From assembly GCA_947649355.1 (NCBI GenBank), contig CANSRG010000009.1, forward strand, positions 1 to 34,950: a stretch of 34,950 nt of DNA. Direction: 5' to 3'. Position numbers and translations under genes: made by a program. This DNA comes from an uncultured Mycoplasmatota bacterium (lineage in GTDB: Bacteria; Bacillota_I; Bacilli_A; RF39; UBA660). The notes under the pieces were generated by a model, which was not told the DNA's origin, did not search any database, and saw only the letters and a list, made by a program, of their open reading frames with translations. Shown here one piece after another: positions 28,851 through 34,950 of this stretch (positions are counted from its first letter, which is position 1; each line of letters begins with the position of its first letter).

Positions 28851-29915
28851 ATGGCAAAAAAGAAAGGAATTAAAAAAATTCCTCATGGATATGGAAGTAT
28901 CACTAAATTAAGCGGAAATCGTGCTAAACCATATATAGCAAGACTACCAAGACAAGAAATAGAAATAGGTGTCGTTTCAAGACCTATTCTAGGAACATAT
29001 AAGGAATATAAAGAAGCATATGATGCTCTTATGAAATATCATATTGATCCATATAAAATTGAACAAAAAGAGATTACATTTCAAGAAGGATATAATCTTT
29101 GGTGGGATTCTTTAGATAAAGTAATTGATGAAAAGAAAAAAATTAGTGATAGTAGTCGTAGTATTTACAAATCAATTTTTACTAATCACTGTAATAAAAT
29201 TAAACAAAAAAAAATGGTAGATATTACAAAATGGGAAATCATTGATTTAATAAATGAATGTGAAAAAGGTTTTGATACTAAAAGATATATTAAAATGCTT
29301 ATAAGCCAGGTTTTTAAGTTCGTAATAGAATTAGACGGGGCGGTCAAGAAAAATCCAGCTACAGGCATTAAATTAGGTTCTAAACCAAAATCTAATAAGC
29401 ACTTGCCATTTGAAAATAAAGAAATTGATCTTCTTTGGAAAAATATTGAGATACCATTCGTCAAGCATATTTTAATTTGTATATATACTGGATTGCGACC
29501 TGGCGAATTACTATTGTTACACAAAGATAAAGTATTCTTAGAACAGAATTATATGATAGCTGGCTTTAAAACAGAGGCTGGAACAGATAGGACTATCCCT
29601 ATTCATCCACGAATTAAAAATTTCATTCAAGAATTATATGATAACACGAATAATTATCTCATTTATAACACTAAAAATAAGGTAATGCGTTATGAGTACT
29701 TTTCTGATAAATTCCAAGAAGTAATGAATCAACTTCATTTAGAGCATTTACCGCACGACACAAGACACACGTTTGCTACTCTAGCAGATTACTACAATAT
29801 GAACCATGTATGTAAAAAACTAATTTTAGGGCATGCTCAAGCGGATATTACTGATGGTGTGTATACTCACAAAAACATTGATATGTTATTCGAGGCAATT
29901 TGCCTCTTACCTTAG
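28851..29915 (+). CDS. int: Tyrosine integrase
   Basis: The 354-residue protein has an N-terminal arm-binding domain (about 1-65), a core-binding helical domain (about 75-175), and a catalytic domain with Arg216 (TGLRPGELLLL), Lys240, His302-x-x-Arg305 (HDTRHTFAT), His328 and Tyr338 (GVYTH). All catalytic residues are present. RBS TTGGAGG sits 6 bases before the ATG. Its location at the end of the prophage, next to tRNA genes and followed by tandem repeats, is standard for the enzyme that inserts and (with excisionase) removes the prophage. Confidence 0.97.
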   Translation: MAKKKGIKKIPHGYGSITKLSGNRAKPYIARLPRQEIEIGVVSRPILGTYKEYKEAYDALMKYHIDPYKIEQKEITFQEGYNLWWDSLDKVIDEKKKISDSSRSIYKSIFTNHCNKIKQKKMVDITKWEIIDLINECEKGFDTKRYIKMLISQVFKFVIELDGAVKKNPATGIKLGSKPKSNKHLPFENKEIDLLWKNIEIPFVKHILICIYTGLRPGELLLLHKDKVFLEQNYMIAGFKTEAGTDRTIPIHPRIKNFIQELYDNTNNYLIYNTKNKVMRYEYFSDKFQEVMNQLHLEHLPHDTRHTFATLADYYNMNHVCKKLILGHAQADITDGVYTHKNIDMLFEAICLLP

Positions 29916-29921
29916 CATAAA

Positions 29922-29943
29922 TTTGTTACCCATTTGTTACCCA
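29922..29943. repeat. Tandem 11-bp repeat (candidate integrase arm sites)
   Basis: TTTGTTACCCA occurs twice back to back (29922-29932, 29933-29943), just after the integrase stop codon. Short direct repeats here are typical arm-type binding sites of the integrase N-terminal domain. Confidence 0.7.
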
Positions 29944-29955
29944 TTGATATAATTT

Positions 29956-29975
29956 TATAGCTTTTTATAGCTTTT
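29956..29975. repeat. Tandem 10-bp repeat near attachment site
   Basis: TATAGCTTTT occurs twice back to back (29956-29965, 29966-29975). With the preceding repeat pair it points to an attachment-site complex. Confidence 0.6.
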
Positions 29976-29981
29976 CTCATT

Positions 29982-30003
29982 ATTTTAACAAACATGTTAA
30001 AAT
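29982..30003. other. Candidate attachment-site core region
   Basis: ATTTTAACA (29982-29990) and TGTTAAAAT (29995-30003) are perfect 9-bp inverted arms around four bases, between the integrase arm-type repeats and the tRNA operon terminator. Core-type sites are short inverted repeats of this kind. The left attachment site is outside the window, so the exact core cannot be set. Confidence 0.4.
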
Positions 30004-30006
30004 AAG

Positions 30007-30032
30007 CAAAAACCCTTGATTTACAAGGGTTT
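30007..30032 (-). terminator. tRNA operon terminator
   Basis: AAACCCTTG and CAAGGGTTT form a 9-bp stem around a 5-base loop; the minus-strand transcript ends in a run of T. It follows tRNA-Lys, the last tRNA of the operon. Confidence 0.85.
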
Positions 30033-30046
30033 AAAGGCAAATTAAA

Positions 30047-30122
30047 TGGTGGCTCGCTCGGGATTCGAACCCGAGACCCTTTGATTAAAAGTCAAATGCT
30101 CTACCAACTGAGCTAGCGAACC
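30047..30122 (-). tRNA. tRNA-Lys (TTT)
   Basis: A complete cloverleaf: acceptor GGTTCGC/GCGAGCC, anticodon loop CTTTTAA with anticodon TTT, T-arm GGTTCGAATCC, and CCA encoded at 30049-30047. It is the last tRNA of the operon and nearest to the prophage. Confidence 0.97.
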
Positions 30123-30136
30123 GAATACTATTAAAA

Positions 30137-30212
30137 TGGCTGCCTCGGCAAGGTTCGAACTTGCGGAATGTCAGAGTCAAAGTCTGATGCCTTACCACTT
30201 GGCTACGAGGCA
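30137..30212 (-). tRNA. tRNA-Gln (TTG)
   Basis: Acceptor TGCCTCG/CGAGGCA, anticodon loop ACTTTGA with anticodon TTG, T-arm GTTCGAACC, encoded CCA. Confidence 0.96.
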
Positions 30213-30229
30213 ATATATTATAAAAGAAA

Positions 30230-30313
30230 TGGTGGAGGGACATGGATTTGAACCATGGAACCCGAAGGAACAGATTTACAGTCTGCCGCGTTTGACCACT
30301 TCGCTATCCCTCC
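30230..30313 (-). tRNA. tRNA-Tyr (GTA)
   Basis: Acceptor GGAGGGA/TCCCTCC, anticodon GTA, a long variable arm (class II) and encoded CCA. The 84-base length fits bacterial tRNA-Tyr. Confidence 0.97.
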
Positions 30314-30320
30314 ACACGAA

Positions 30321-30396
30321 TGGTGCCGAAAGAGGGACTCGAACCCCCAACCCACTGATTACAAGTCAGTTGCGCTACCAATTACGCCATTTCGGC
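30321..30396 (-). tRNA. tRNA-Thr (TGT)
   Basis: Acceptor GCCGAAA/TTTCGGC, anticodon TGT in loop CTTGTAA, T-arm GGTTCGAGTCC, encoded CCA. Confidence 0.97.
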
Positions 30397-30414
30397 AAAA
30401 ATAAAAAAATAAAA

Positions 30415-30491
30415 TGGTGGGCGTTTACGGACTCGAACCGCAGACCCTCTGCTTGTAAGGCAGATGCTCTAACCAACTGAGCTAAACGCCC
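30415..30491 (-). tRNA. tRNA-Val (TAC)
   Basis: Acceptor GGGCGTT/AACGCCC, anticodon TAC in loop CTTACAA, T-arm GGTTCGAGTCC, encoded CCA. It is the first tRNA after the operon promoter. Confidence 0.97.
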
Positions 30492-30511
30492 GTCTTTCAT
30501 TGACACTTAAA

Positions 30512-30540
30512 ATATTACCAAAATCCTTGCTCGTTGTCAA
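30512..30540 (-). promoter_or_regulatory. tRNA operon promoter
   Basis: On the minus strand TTGACA (30540-30535), 17 bases, TAATAT (30517-30512): a near-consensus strong promoter just upstream of tRNA-Val. Confidence 0.85.
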
Positions 30541-30581
30541 TAAAATTTATTGTTTTTTTTATTAAAATTTTACTTTCTTAC

Positions 30582-30613
30582 AAAAAAAGAAAAAACAAAA
30601 CTGTTTTTTTCTT
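30582..30613 (-). terminator. Terminator of the asnB operon
   Basis: AAGAAAAAAAC, a short loop, and GTTTTTTCTT form a stem with one bulge followed by a T run, overlapping the asparagine-synthase stop codon. It separates this operon from the tRNA promoter. Confidence 0.75.
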
Positions 30614-32450
30614 AATTTGTAACAAAATATACTTGATACCAGATTAAAAAGCAATAAATATTATAAATTTTTCGACCATTATTTTCTTTTTCTTGATAAT
30701 GATTTTCTAATAAGTTTAAAATATATTTTTGATCAAAAAATTCTTTTACATATTTTTTAGAAAATGTATTTTTTACCATTTGATAAAATTTTTCTTCTCT
30801 AATCCATTTTGAGAATGGAACTGGAAAACCACATTTCCTTCTTTTTGACCATTCTTCTGGAATCATTTCTTTTGAGACATCACGAAATAAATACTTTGTT
30901 TCTTTCTTTTTTAGAAGATATTTATTTGGAATGGTTCTTGCAAAGCGAAAGACTTCAATATCCATAAGAGGTGTACGAAGTTCTATGGAATGAGCCATAC
31001 TCATTTTATCTGCTTTTAGCAAAATATCTTGTGGTAACCAAAAGTGATAATCAATAAACATTTTTTTGGTAATTTCATCTTCATTTTTTATTTTACTATA
31101 AATAGGTTCTAGAATATCTTCAATTGTTTCTTCATTTTTTAATTCTTCACAAAGTATCTTATTTGCTTCTTCTGATTCCATAAAACTTCCATGTCCGATA
31201 TAACGTTTATTAAATGGGAGACCATATTTAATTAAAGTATTTCTTCCTGGAAAATGTGGAAGATGTTTACATAGACCTCTAATTTTACTTCTAATCCATA
31301 ATGGAATATGTAAATATATTCTTAACAATAAAGGATCATTATATTCATTGTAACCCCCAAACATCTCATCAGACCCTTCTCCTGATAAAGCAACTTTTAC
31401 TTCTTCTCTTGTTAATTTACTAAGAAAATATAATGGTACTGTGGAAAGATTCGCATGTGGTTCATCTGTATGCCATTGTACTTTTGGTAAAGATAAGAAG
31501 AAATCTTCAGGACTAATTTTTTCTCTTTTATTTTTTATTTTTAACATTTTTGATAAATCTAATGCGTACTCGGTTTCATCAAATCCCTCATAGGAAAAAC
31601 CTACAGAAAATGTTTTGTCTGGTTTTGCTACACTTACTACATAAGAAGAATCTACTCCACCAGATAAATAAGCTCCTACTTCTACATCACTTGTTGTTTG
31701 ATGATAGTATATAGAATCTTCTAATACTTTTTTCATTTGTTTTTTCATTTCTTGATAACTTTTTGTACTTCCTTTTTCATAAGATATTTCAAAATAAGGT
31801 TTTATTTCTAAATTTCCTTCTTTATATTTAAAATAATGTCCTGGTTTTAATTTATAAACATTTTTAAAAAAAGTTTCTTCTTTCACAGAATACTGAAAAA
31901 TCAAAAACATTTTTAAAGCATCTTTATTTACTTCTTTTTGAAATTCTGGATGAACAAGCATAGATTTTATTTCTGATGCAAATAAAAATTCACCATCTTT
32001 TTGATAATAATAAAAAGGTTTCATTCCAAAATGATCTCTTGCACCAATCAATTCTTTTTTTTCTTTATCATATATTACAAAAGCAAACATTCCTCTTAGC
32101 TTTTGAAATACTTCTTCTTGCCAAGCTTCATATCCATAAAGGATTACTTCAGTATCTGTTTTAGTTTCAAAAGTATATCCTAATTCTATAAGTTCTTCTT
32201 TTAATGATTCATAATTATAAATTTCTCCATTAAAGATAATCGCTTTTGTTTTCTCTTTATTATAAATTGGTTGCCCACCACCTTTAATATCAATAATAGA
32301 AAGTCTTCTATGGCCTAATGCAATAGATTCATCTGTATAGTATCCTTCTCCATCAGGTCCACGATGAATGATTTCATCTGCCATCTTTTTAATAATTTTC
32401 TCTTTTTCTTTTTTTGTTTTATTATCTATAAATCCTACTATTCCACACAT
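30612..32450 (-). CDS. asnB: Asparagine synthase, glutamine-hydrolysing (AsnB family)
   Basis: The 612-residue protein has the N-terminal glutamine amidotransferase domain (Cys2 nucleophile, HRGPDGEG at 29-36, FNGEIYNY at 73-80). The synthetase domain has PP-loop SGGVDSS (263-269) and ALSGEGSDEMFGGY near 355. All key residues for amidation of aspartate or a similar carboxylate are present. The gene starts 4 bases after the ATP-grasp gene and ends the operon. In lactic acid bacteria a homologue (AsnH) amidates D-Asp of peptidoglycan cross-bridges. The neighbours make this role at least as likely as free asparagine synthesis. Confidence 0.95.
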   Translation of the reverse strand: MCGIVGFIDNKTKKEKEKIIKKMADEIIHRGPDGEGYYTDESIALGHRRLSIIDIKGGGQPIYNKEKTKAIIFNGEIYNYESLKEELIELGYTFETKTDTEVILYGYEAWQEEVFQKLRGMFAFVIYDKEKKELIGARDHFGMKPFYYYQKDGEFLFASEIKSMLVHPEFQKEVNKDALKMFLIFQYSVKEETFFKNVYKLKPGHYFKYKEGNLEIKPYFEISYEKGSTKSYQEMKKQMKKVLEDSIYYHQTTSDVEVGAYLSGGVDSSYVVSVAKPDKTFSVGFSYEGFDETEYALDLSKMLKIKNKREKISPEDFFLSLPKVQWHTDEPHANLSTVPLYFLSKLTREEVKVALSGEGSDEMFGGYNEYNDPLLLRIYLHIPLWIRSKIRGLCKHLPHFPGRNTLIKYGLPFNKRYIGHGSFMESEEANKILCEELKNEETIEDILEPIYSKIKNEDEITKKMFIDYHFWLPQDILLKADKMSMAHSIELRTPLMDIEVFRFARTIPNKYLLKKKETKYLFRDVSKEMIPEEWSKRRKCGFPVPFSKWIREEKFYQMVKNTFSKKYVKEFFDQKYILNLLENHYQEKENNGRKIYNIYCFLIWYQVYFVTN

Positions 32451-32453
32451 CTT

Positions 32454-33668
32454 TTATTCCTCCCAGTAACTATTTTCATATTCTTTACTATAATGCCATA
32501 ATCTTTTTTTAATCATGAGATATCTTTTTAAATTTTTATCTTTTTTACATTCCATTGGACTTACTCTTTTTTTCCACATTAAAAGAGCTTTCTTTTTAAA
32601 ATCATTATTTTTTACATATTTTTTAATAATTCTTTTTGGTACGAAAGATAATAAACAAGTATTCGTTAAATCTTTTTTTGGTAAATCATGAAGGAGAATT
32701 AAATCTTCTACTAAAGTTTCTACTAAATTCGCTCCTAGTGGAGTTAAATAATAACTACTTCTTCCTTGTCTTGCGTTAATTTCTAATACTTTAAATGTCT
32801 TGCTTTTTTGATTATATTTTAAATCAAATTCAAAAAATCCATTCATTCCTAATTTTTCCATAAATTTTATCATGTCTTCTTTTATTTTTAAAACATTTCC
32901 ATCATATAAGTTTAAACCATTTATTAGTGCAGCTGCATTTCCAACCATTGTCTTACTTCTTTCTTGTATTCCAATTTCTGCGAAGCTAATCACTTTACAC
33001 TTTCCTTTTCTATCTATGTAAAGTACACTGTCAAAGAGATAACTATCATCACCTTCAATGTATTCTTGTAATATTAGACGATCTTTATATCCTGCATCTT
33101 TTATTGTTCCTATCACTTTTTTTAATTCTTCTTCGGTTTTAATTTTATATATTTTATGTTTTCCTTTAAAATTTAAATGGTTATATTCTACAACGTTTGC
33201 AGGCTTTAAAATGATTGGATAATCCATAGTTGGAAATAATGTATTTTTTTCAATATCAAAATAAAATGTTTCAGGAAATTCTAAATTAGAATTTTTGTAT
33301 GTTTTATAAAATTTTTCTTTGTTTGTTAAAGTTTCTAATATACTTTCTTCTTGTTTTGGAAAATATAAATTTTTTTCTAATTTTTCTTTATTTCTTGCTA
33401 AAAATATAGAATATGTTTCGTTTGTACTAATTGTTAAGATTTTGTCCTTTTCATATTTTTTGGCATAGTCGTTTAAAATTTGGACAAAGCTTTTTTCTTC
33501 CCATAAATTTTCTTGATATTCGATTGTTAAAATATTTGAATATTTGGTAAAAGCAAGAGGATTTTTCCCTATTAAATGTGCTTTTATATGATAGGCTTCA
33601 TAAGTACATCTTGCCATGTAATATGCGTTCGCGTCACTTCCTAAAATTAAAACTTTTAAATTTTTCAT
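32454..33668 (-). CDS. ATP-grasp ligase, D-aspartate-ligase-like
   Basis: The 404-residue protein is an ATP-grasp enzyme: N-terminal Rossmann-like part (VLILGSDANAYYMARC), ATP-binding core (YPIILKPANVVEYNHLNFKGKHKIYKI and LILQEYIEGDD), and C-terminal active-site segment FEFDLKYN...FKVLEINARQGRSSYYLT. The overall pattern, including the QGRSSY motif, resembles D-aspartate ligases (AslFM) that attach D-Asp to the Lys side chain of peptidoglycan precursors. It lies between an alanine-racemase-like enzyme and AsnB in one operon. Substrate is inferred from resemblance and neighbours. Confidence 0.75.
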   Translation of the reverse strand: MKNLKVLILGSDANAYYMARCTYEAYHIKAHLIGKNPLAFTKYSNILTIEYQENLWEEKSFVQILNDYAKKYEKDKILTISTNETYSIFLARNKEKLEKNLYFPKQEESILETLTNKEKFYKTYKNSNLEFPETFYFDIEKNTLFPTMDYPIILKPANVVEYNHLNFKGKHKIYKIKTEEELKKVIGTIKDAGYKDRLILQEYIEGDDSYLFDSVLYIDRKGKCKVISFAEIGIQERSKTMVGNAAALINGLNLYDGNVLKIKEDMIKFMEKLGMNGFFEFDLKYNQKSKTFKVLEINARQGRSSYYLTPLGANLVETLVEDLILLHDLPKKDLTNTCLLSFVPKRIIKKYVKNNDFKKKALLMWKKRVSPMECKKDKNLKRYLMIKKRLWHYSKEYENSYWEE

Positions 33669-33677
33669 AAAACCCTC

Positions 33678-34856
33678 CTAATAATAAATTTCTTCTTTTT
33701 CTTGTTTTCTTTCATGAATTCTTACTACACGATTACTAATATCATTTAGTAAGTGATAAGCATTTTTCTTCGTCTTTCCTACAAGCTTTTTCATAGATTG
33801 ATTTGGACCAATAATTTCTACTTTTTCTCCTATTTCAATGTAATCTTTTGAAAATACCATAATCATATCCATACTATCTGATACAATAGGATAAGCCTGG
33901 TCTTTTATATATACATTTTGAAAAGATGTTGTAACTCCATCCGCATAGCCAATTGGAATAGTAATAATATACCCATCTTCTTTTAAAAGATAACTATTAT
34001 ATCCTACTTTTTCTTCCTTATTCACCTTTCTGATACTCATGGTAGTGGAATAAAGGGAAAATGCTTCTTCTAACTTTAAATCATTTTCTAATATTGTTTT
34101 ACTACAATGATATTTTTTTTGAAATCTTTTTCTTTTCCAAATTTTTAATTTTGATTTAAAATCTGACCCCTCTTTTTTGCTCTGTGAATATCCATACATA
34201 ATAATTCCTAAGCGTATTCCATTACAAAAAGGGATTTTTTCATGATTTACTAGAGTTAAACTTCTTCCAAAATGGACAATAGGTATTTCTTTTAAATTTA
34301 TTAAACTTGTAATTTCTAAAAATTTTTCAATTTGATTATCCCATTCTTTATCCATTACACCCGACGTGGCAAAGTGACTATAAATTCCTTCTAATTGCAA
34401 ATTTTTACTCGCGTCTATTTCTTCTTTTGCCTTTTTTATTTCTTCTTTTTTCATAAAACCAAGGCGATGCATTCCTGAGTCAATTTTTAAATGTATTTTT
34501 AAAGTAGAATAGATATTTATTTGTAATAATTTTTCTAAATATTCTATACTTTCTACAGTTATTGTTACTTCATTATTTACACAATCATCTATATATTCTA
34601 AATCAATTGGTTCTAAACATAGAATAGGAATTGTTCGATTATATTTTCTAATTTCTAAAGCTTCTTCTAATGAAGAAATTGCAAGATAATTTATTCCACC
34701 TTCGATAAAGTCTGTGATGCATTTTATACCATGATGATATGCATTATTTTTTACTACCCCTATATAATAGGTATAATCGTTATATTTTTGTTTTATTTCT
34801 TTAATATTTTTAGTAAGTTTTTCTCCATCTATTTTTGCATAAGTTTTTCTTAGCAT
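33678..34856 (-). CDS. Alanine-racemase-fold PLP enzyme, divergent
   Basis: The 392-residue protein has the Alr fold: PLP lysine Lys36 in VVKNNAYHHG (canonical VVKADAYGHG), KIDSGMHRLGF (124-134), YSHFA near 160, NGIRLGIIMYGY (212-223) and catalytic Tyr286 in VGYN. An extra ~40-residue basic stretch (about 224-262) lies between barrel and C-terminal domain. The usual CMDQ motif is SMDM. These changes suggest altered substrate range, possibly a D-aspartate or other D-amino-acid supply enzyme for the adjacent ligase. An ordinary alanine racemase remains possible. Confidence 0.85.
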   Translation of the reverse strand: MLRKTYAKIDGEKLTKNIKEIKQKYNDYTYYIGVVKNNAYHHGIKCITDFIEGGINYLAISSLEEALEIRKYNRTIPILCLEPIDLEYIDDCVNNEVTITVESIEYLEKLLQINIYSTLKIHLKIDSGMHRLGFMKKEEIKKAKEEIDASKNLQLEGIYSHFATSGVMDKEWDNQIEKFLEITSLINLKEIPIVHFGRSLTLVNHEKIPFCNGIRLGIIMYGYSQSKKEGSDFKSKLKIWKRKRFQKKYHCSKTILENDLKLEEAFSLYSTTMSIRKVNKEEKVGYNSYLLKEDGYIITIPIGYADGVTTSFQNVYIKDQAYPIVSDSMDMIMVFSKDYIEIGEKVEIIGPNQSMKKLVGKTKKNAYHLLNDISNRVVRIHERKQEKEEIYY

Positions 34857-34876
34857 GTTATCACATCCTTATAACT

Positions 34877-34885
34877 ATTATAACA
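34877..34885 (-). promoter_or_regulatory. Promoter of the racemase-ligase-amidase operon
   Basis: On the minus strand TGTTATAAT is a perfect extended -10 element about 20 bases before the racemase start, with AAGGA as ribosome binding site. No clear -35 is seen. Confidence 0.7.
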
Positions 34886-34950
34886 AATTTCTTTTAAAGG
34901 TTATATAATTTTTAGTGTGTGTAATAAAAAACGTTATATGCACTTTTTTC

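Noticed and set aside
28679-28873. A 64-residue plus-strand frame before the integrase
   Set aside because: It covers the structured integrase leader, lacks a ribosome binding site and overlaps the integrase start.
30136-30480. A 114-residue plus-strand reading frame across the tRNA cluster
   Set aside because: It is the complement of tRNA-Gln, Tyr, Thr and Val; tRNA constraints keep it open by chance.
1-34950. CRISPR array
   Set aside because: No evenly spaced repeats with unique spacers were seen; the only short tandem repeats are the ones listed.

Overview
The window is AT-rich, uses the standard code with strong AGGAGG-type ribosome binding sites, and looks like a low-GC Firmicute (Bacillota). 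The species cannot be named from the sequence; intestinal Erysipelotrichia/Mollicutes-related Bacilli or Clostridia would fit. About 30 kb (1 to roughly 30,000) is most of an integrated siphovirus-type prophage whose lysis end runs off the left edge. The right 5 kb is host chromosome: a five-tRNA operon and a three-gene cell-wall operon.

Late module (18,930 down to 1, minus strand). A late promoter (18899-18927) preceded by GTGAAAAAA direct repeats lies just downstream of the gene for a sigma-like late activator (18967-19500). Its leader carries an intrinsic terminator. Transcribed in order are a small ORF, HNH endonuclease, a G/C-tract candidate cos site, small and large terminase, portal, ClpP-like protease, HK97-type major capsid protein, a terminator right after the capsid stop, four connector/completion proteins, major tail protein, two overlapping tail chaperone ORFs, tape measure, distal tail protein, tail-associated protein, a receptor-binding cluster including a pyocin-knob protein and a BspA-type leucine-rich-repeat protein, two holin-like membrane proteins, and the first 24 codons of a probable endolysin.

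Early module (27,750 down to 19,500, minus strand). It starts at a divergent CI/Cro-like switch with repeated GTAC-centred operators. It encodes a Cro-like HTH protein, an excisionase-like protein, many small ORFs, a replisome organizer with three 21-bp candidate iterons, a helicase-loader-like zinc protein, SpoVG, a frameshifted homing endonuclease, a second short tyrosine recombinase, and the late activator. Three compact plus-strand units oppose this operon: two one-gene units (25386-25658, 26498-26838), each with its own extended -10 promoter centred on a palindrome and its own terminator, and a probable ~73-nt small RNA (24830-24902). Another plus-strand terminator (27210-27242) hints at an antisense RNA.

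Lysogeny module (27,826 to 30,003, plus strand). It holds a repressor with two HTH domains and no visible LexA-type protease domain, then a tyrosine integrase. The integrase leader can pair in two mutually exclusive ways, one of which hides the integrase Shine-Dalgarno sequence. Tandem 11-bp and 10-bp repeats after the integrase are candidate arm-type sites. The junction with the host lies close to the tRNA operon Val-Thr-Tyr-Gln-Lys.

Host operon (34,885 down to 30,582, minus strand). A divergent alanine-racemase-fold enzyme, a D-aspartate-ligase-like ATP-grasp enzyme and an AsnB-type amidotransferase together suggest synthesis of an amidated D-amino-acid peptidoglycan cross-bridge.
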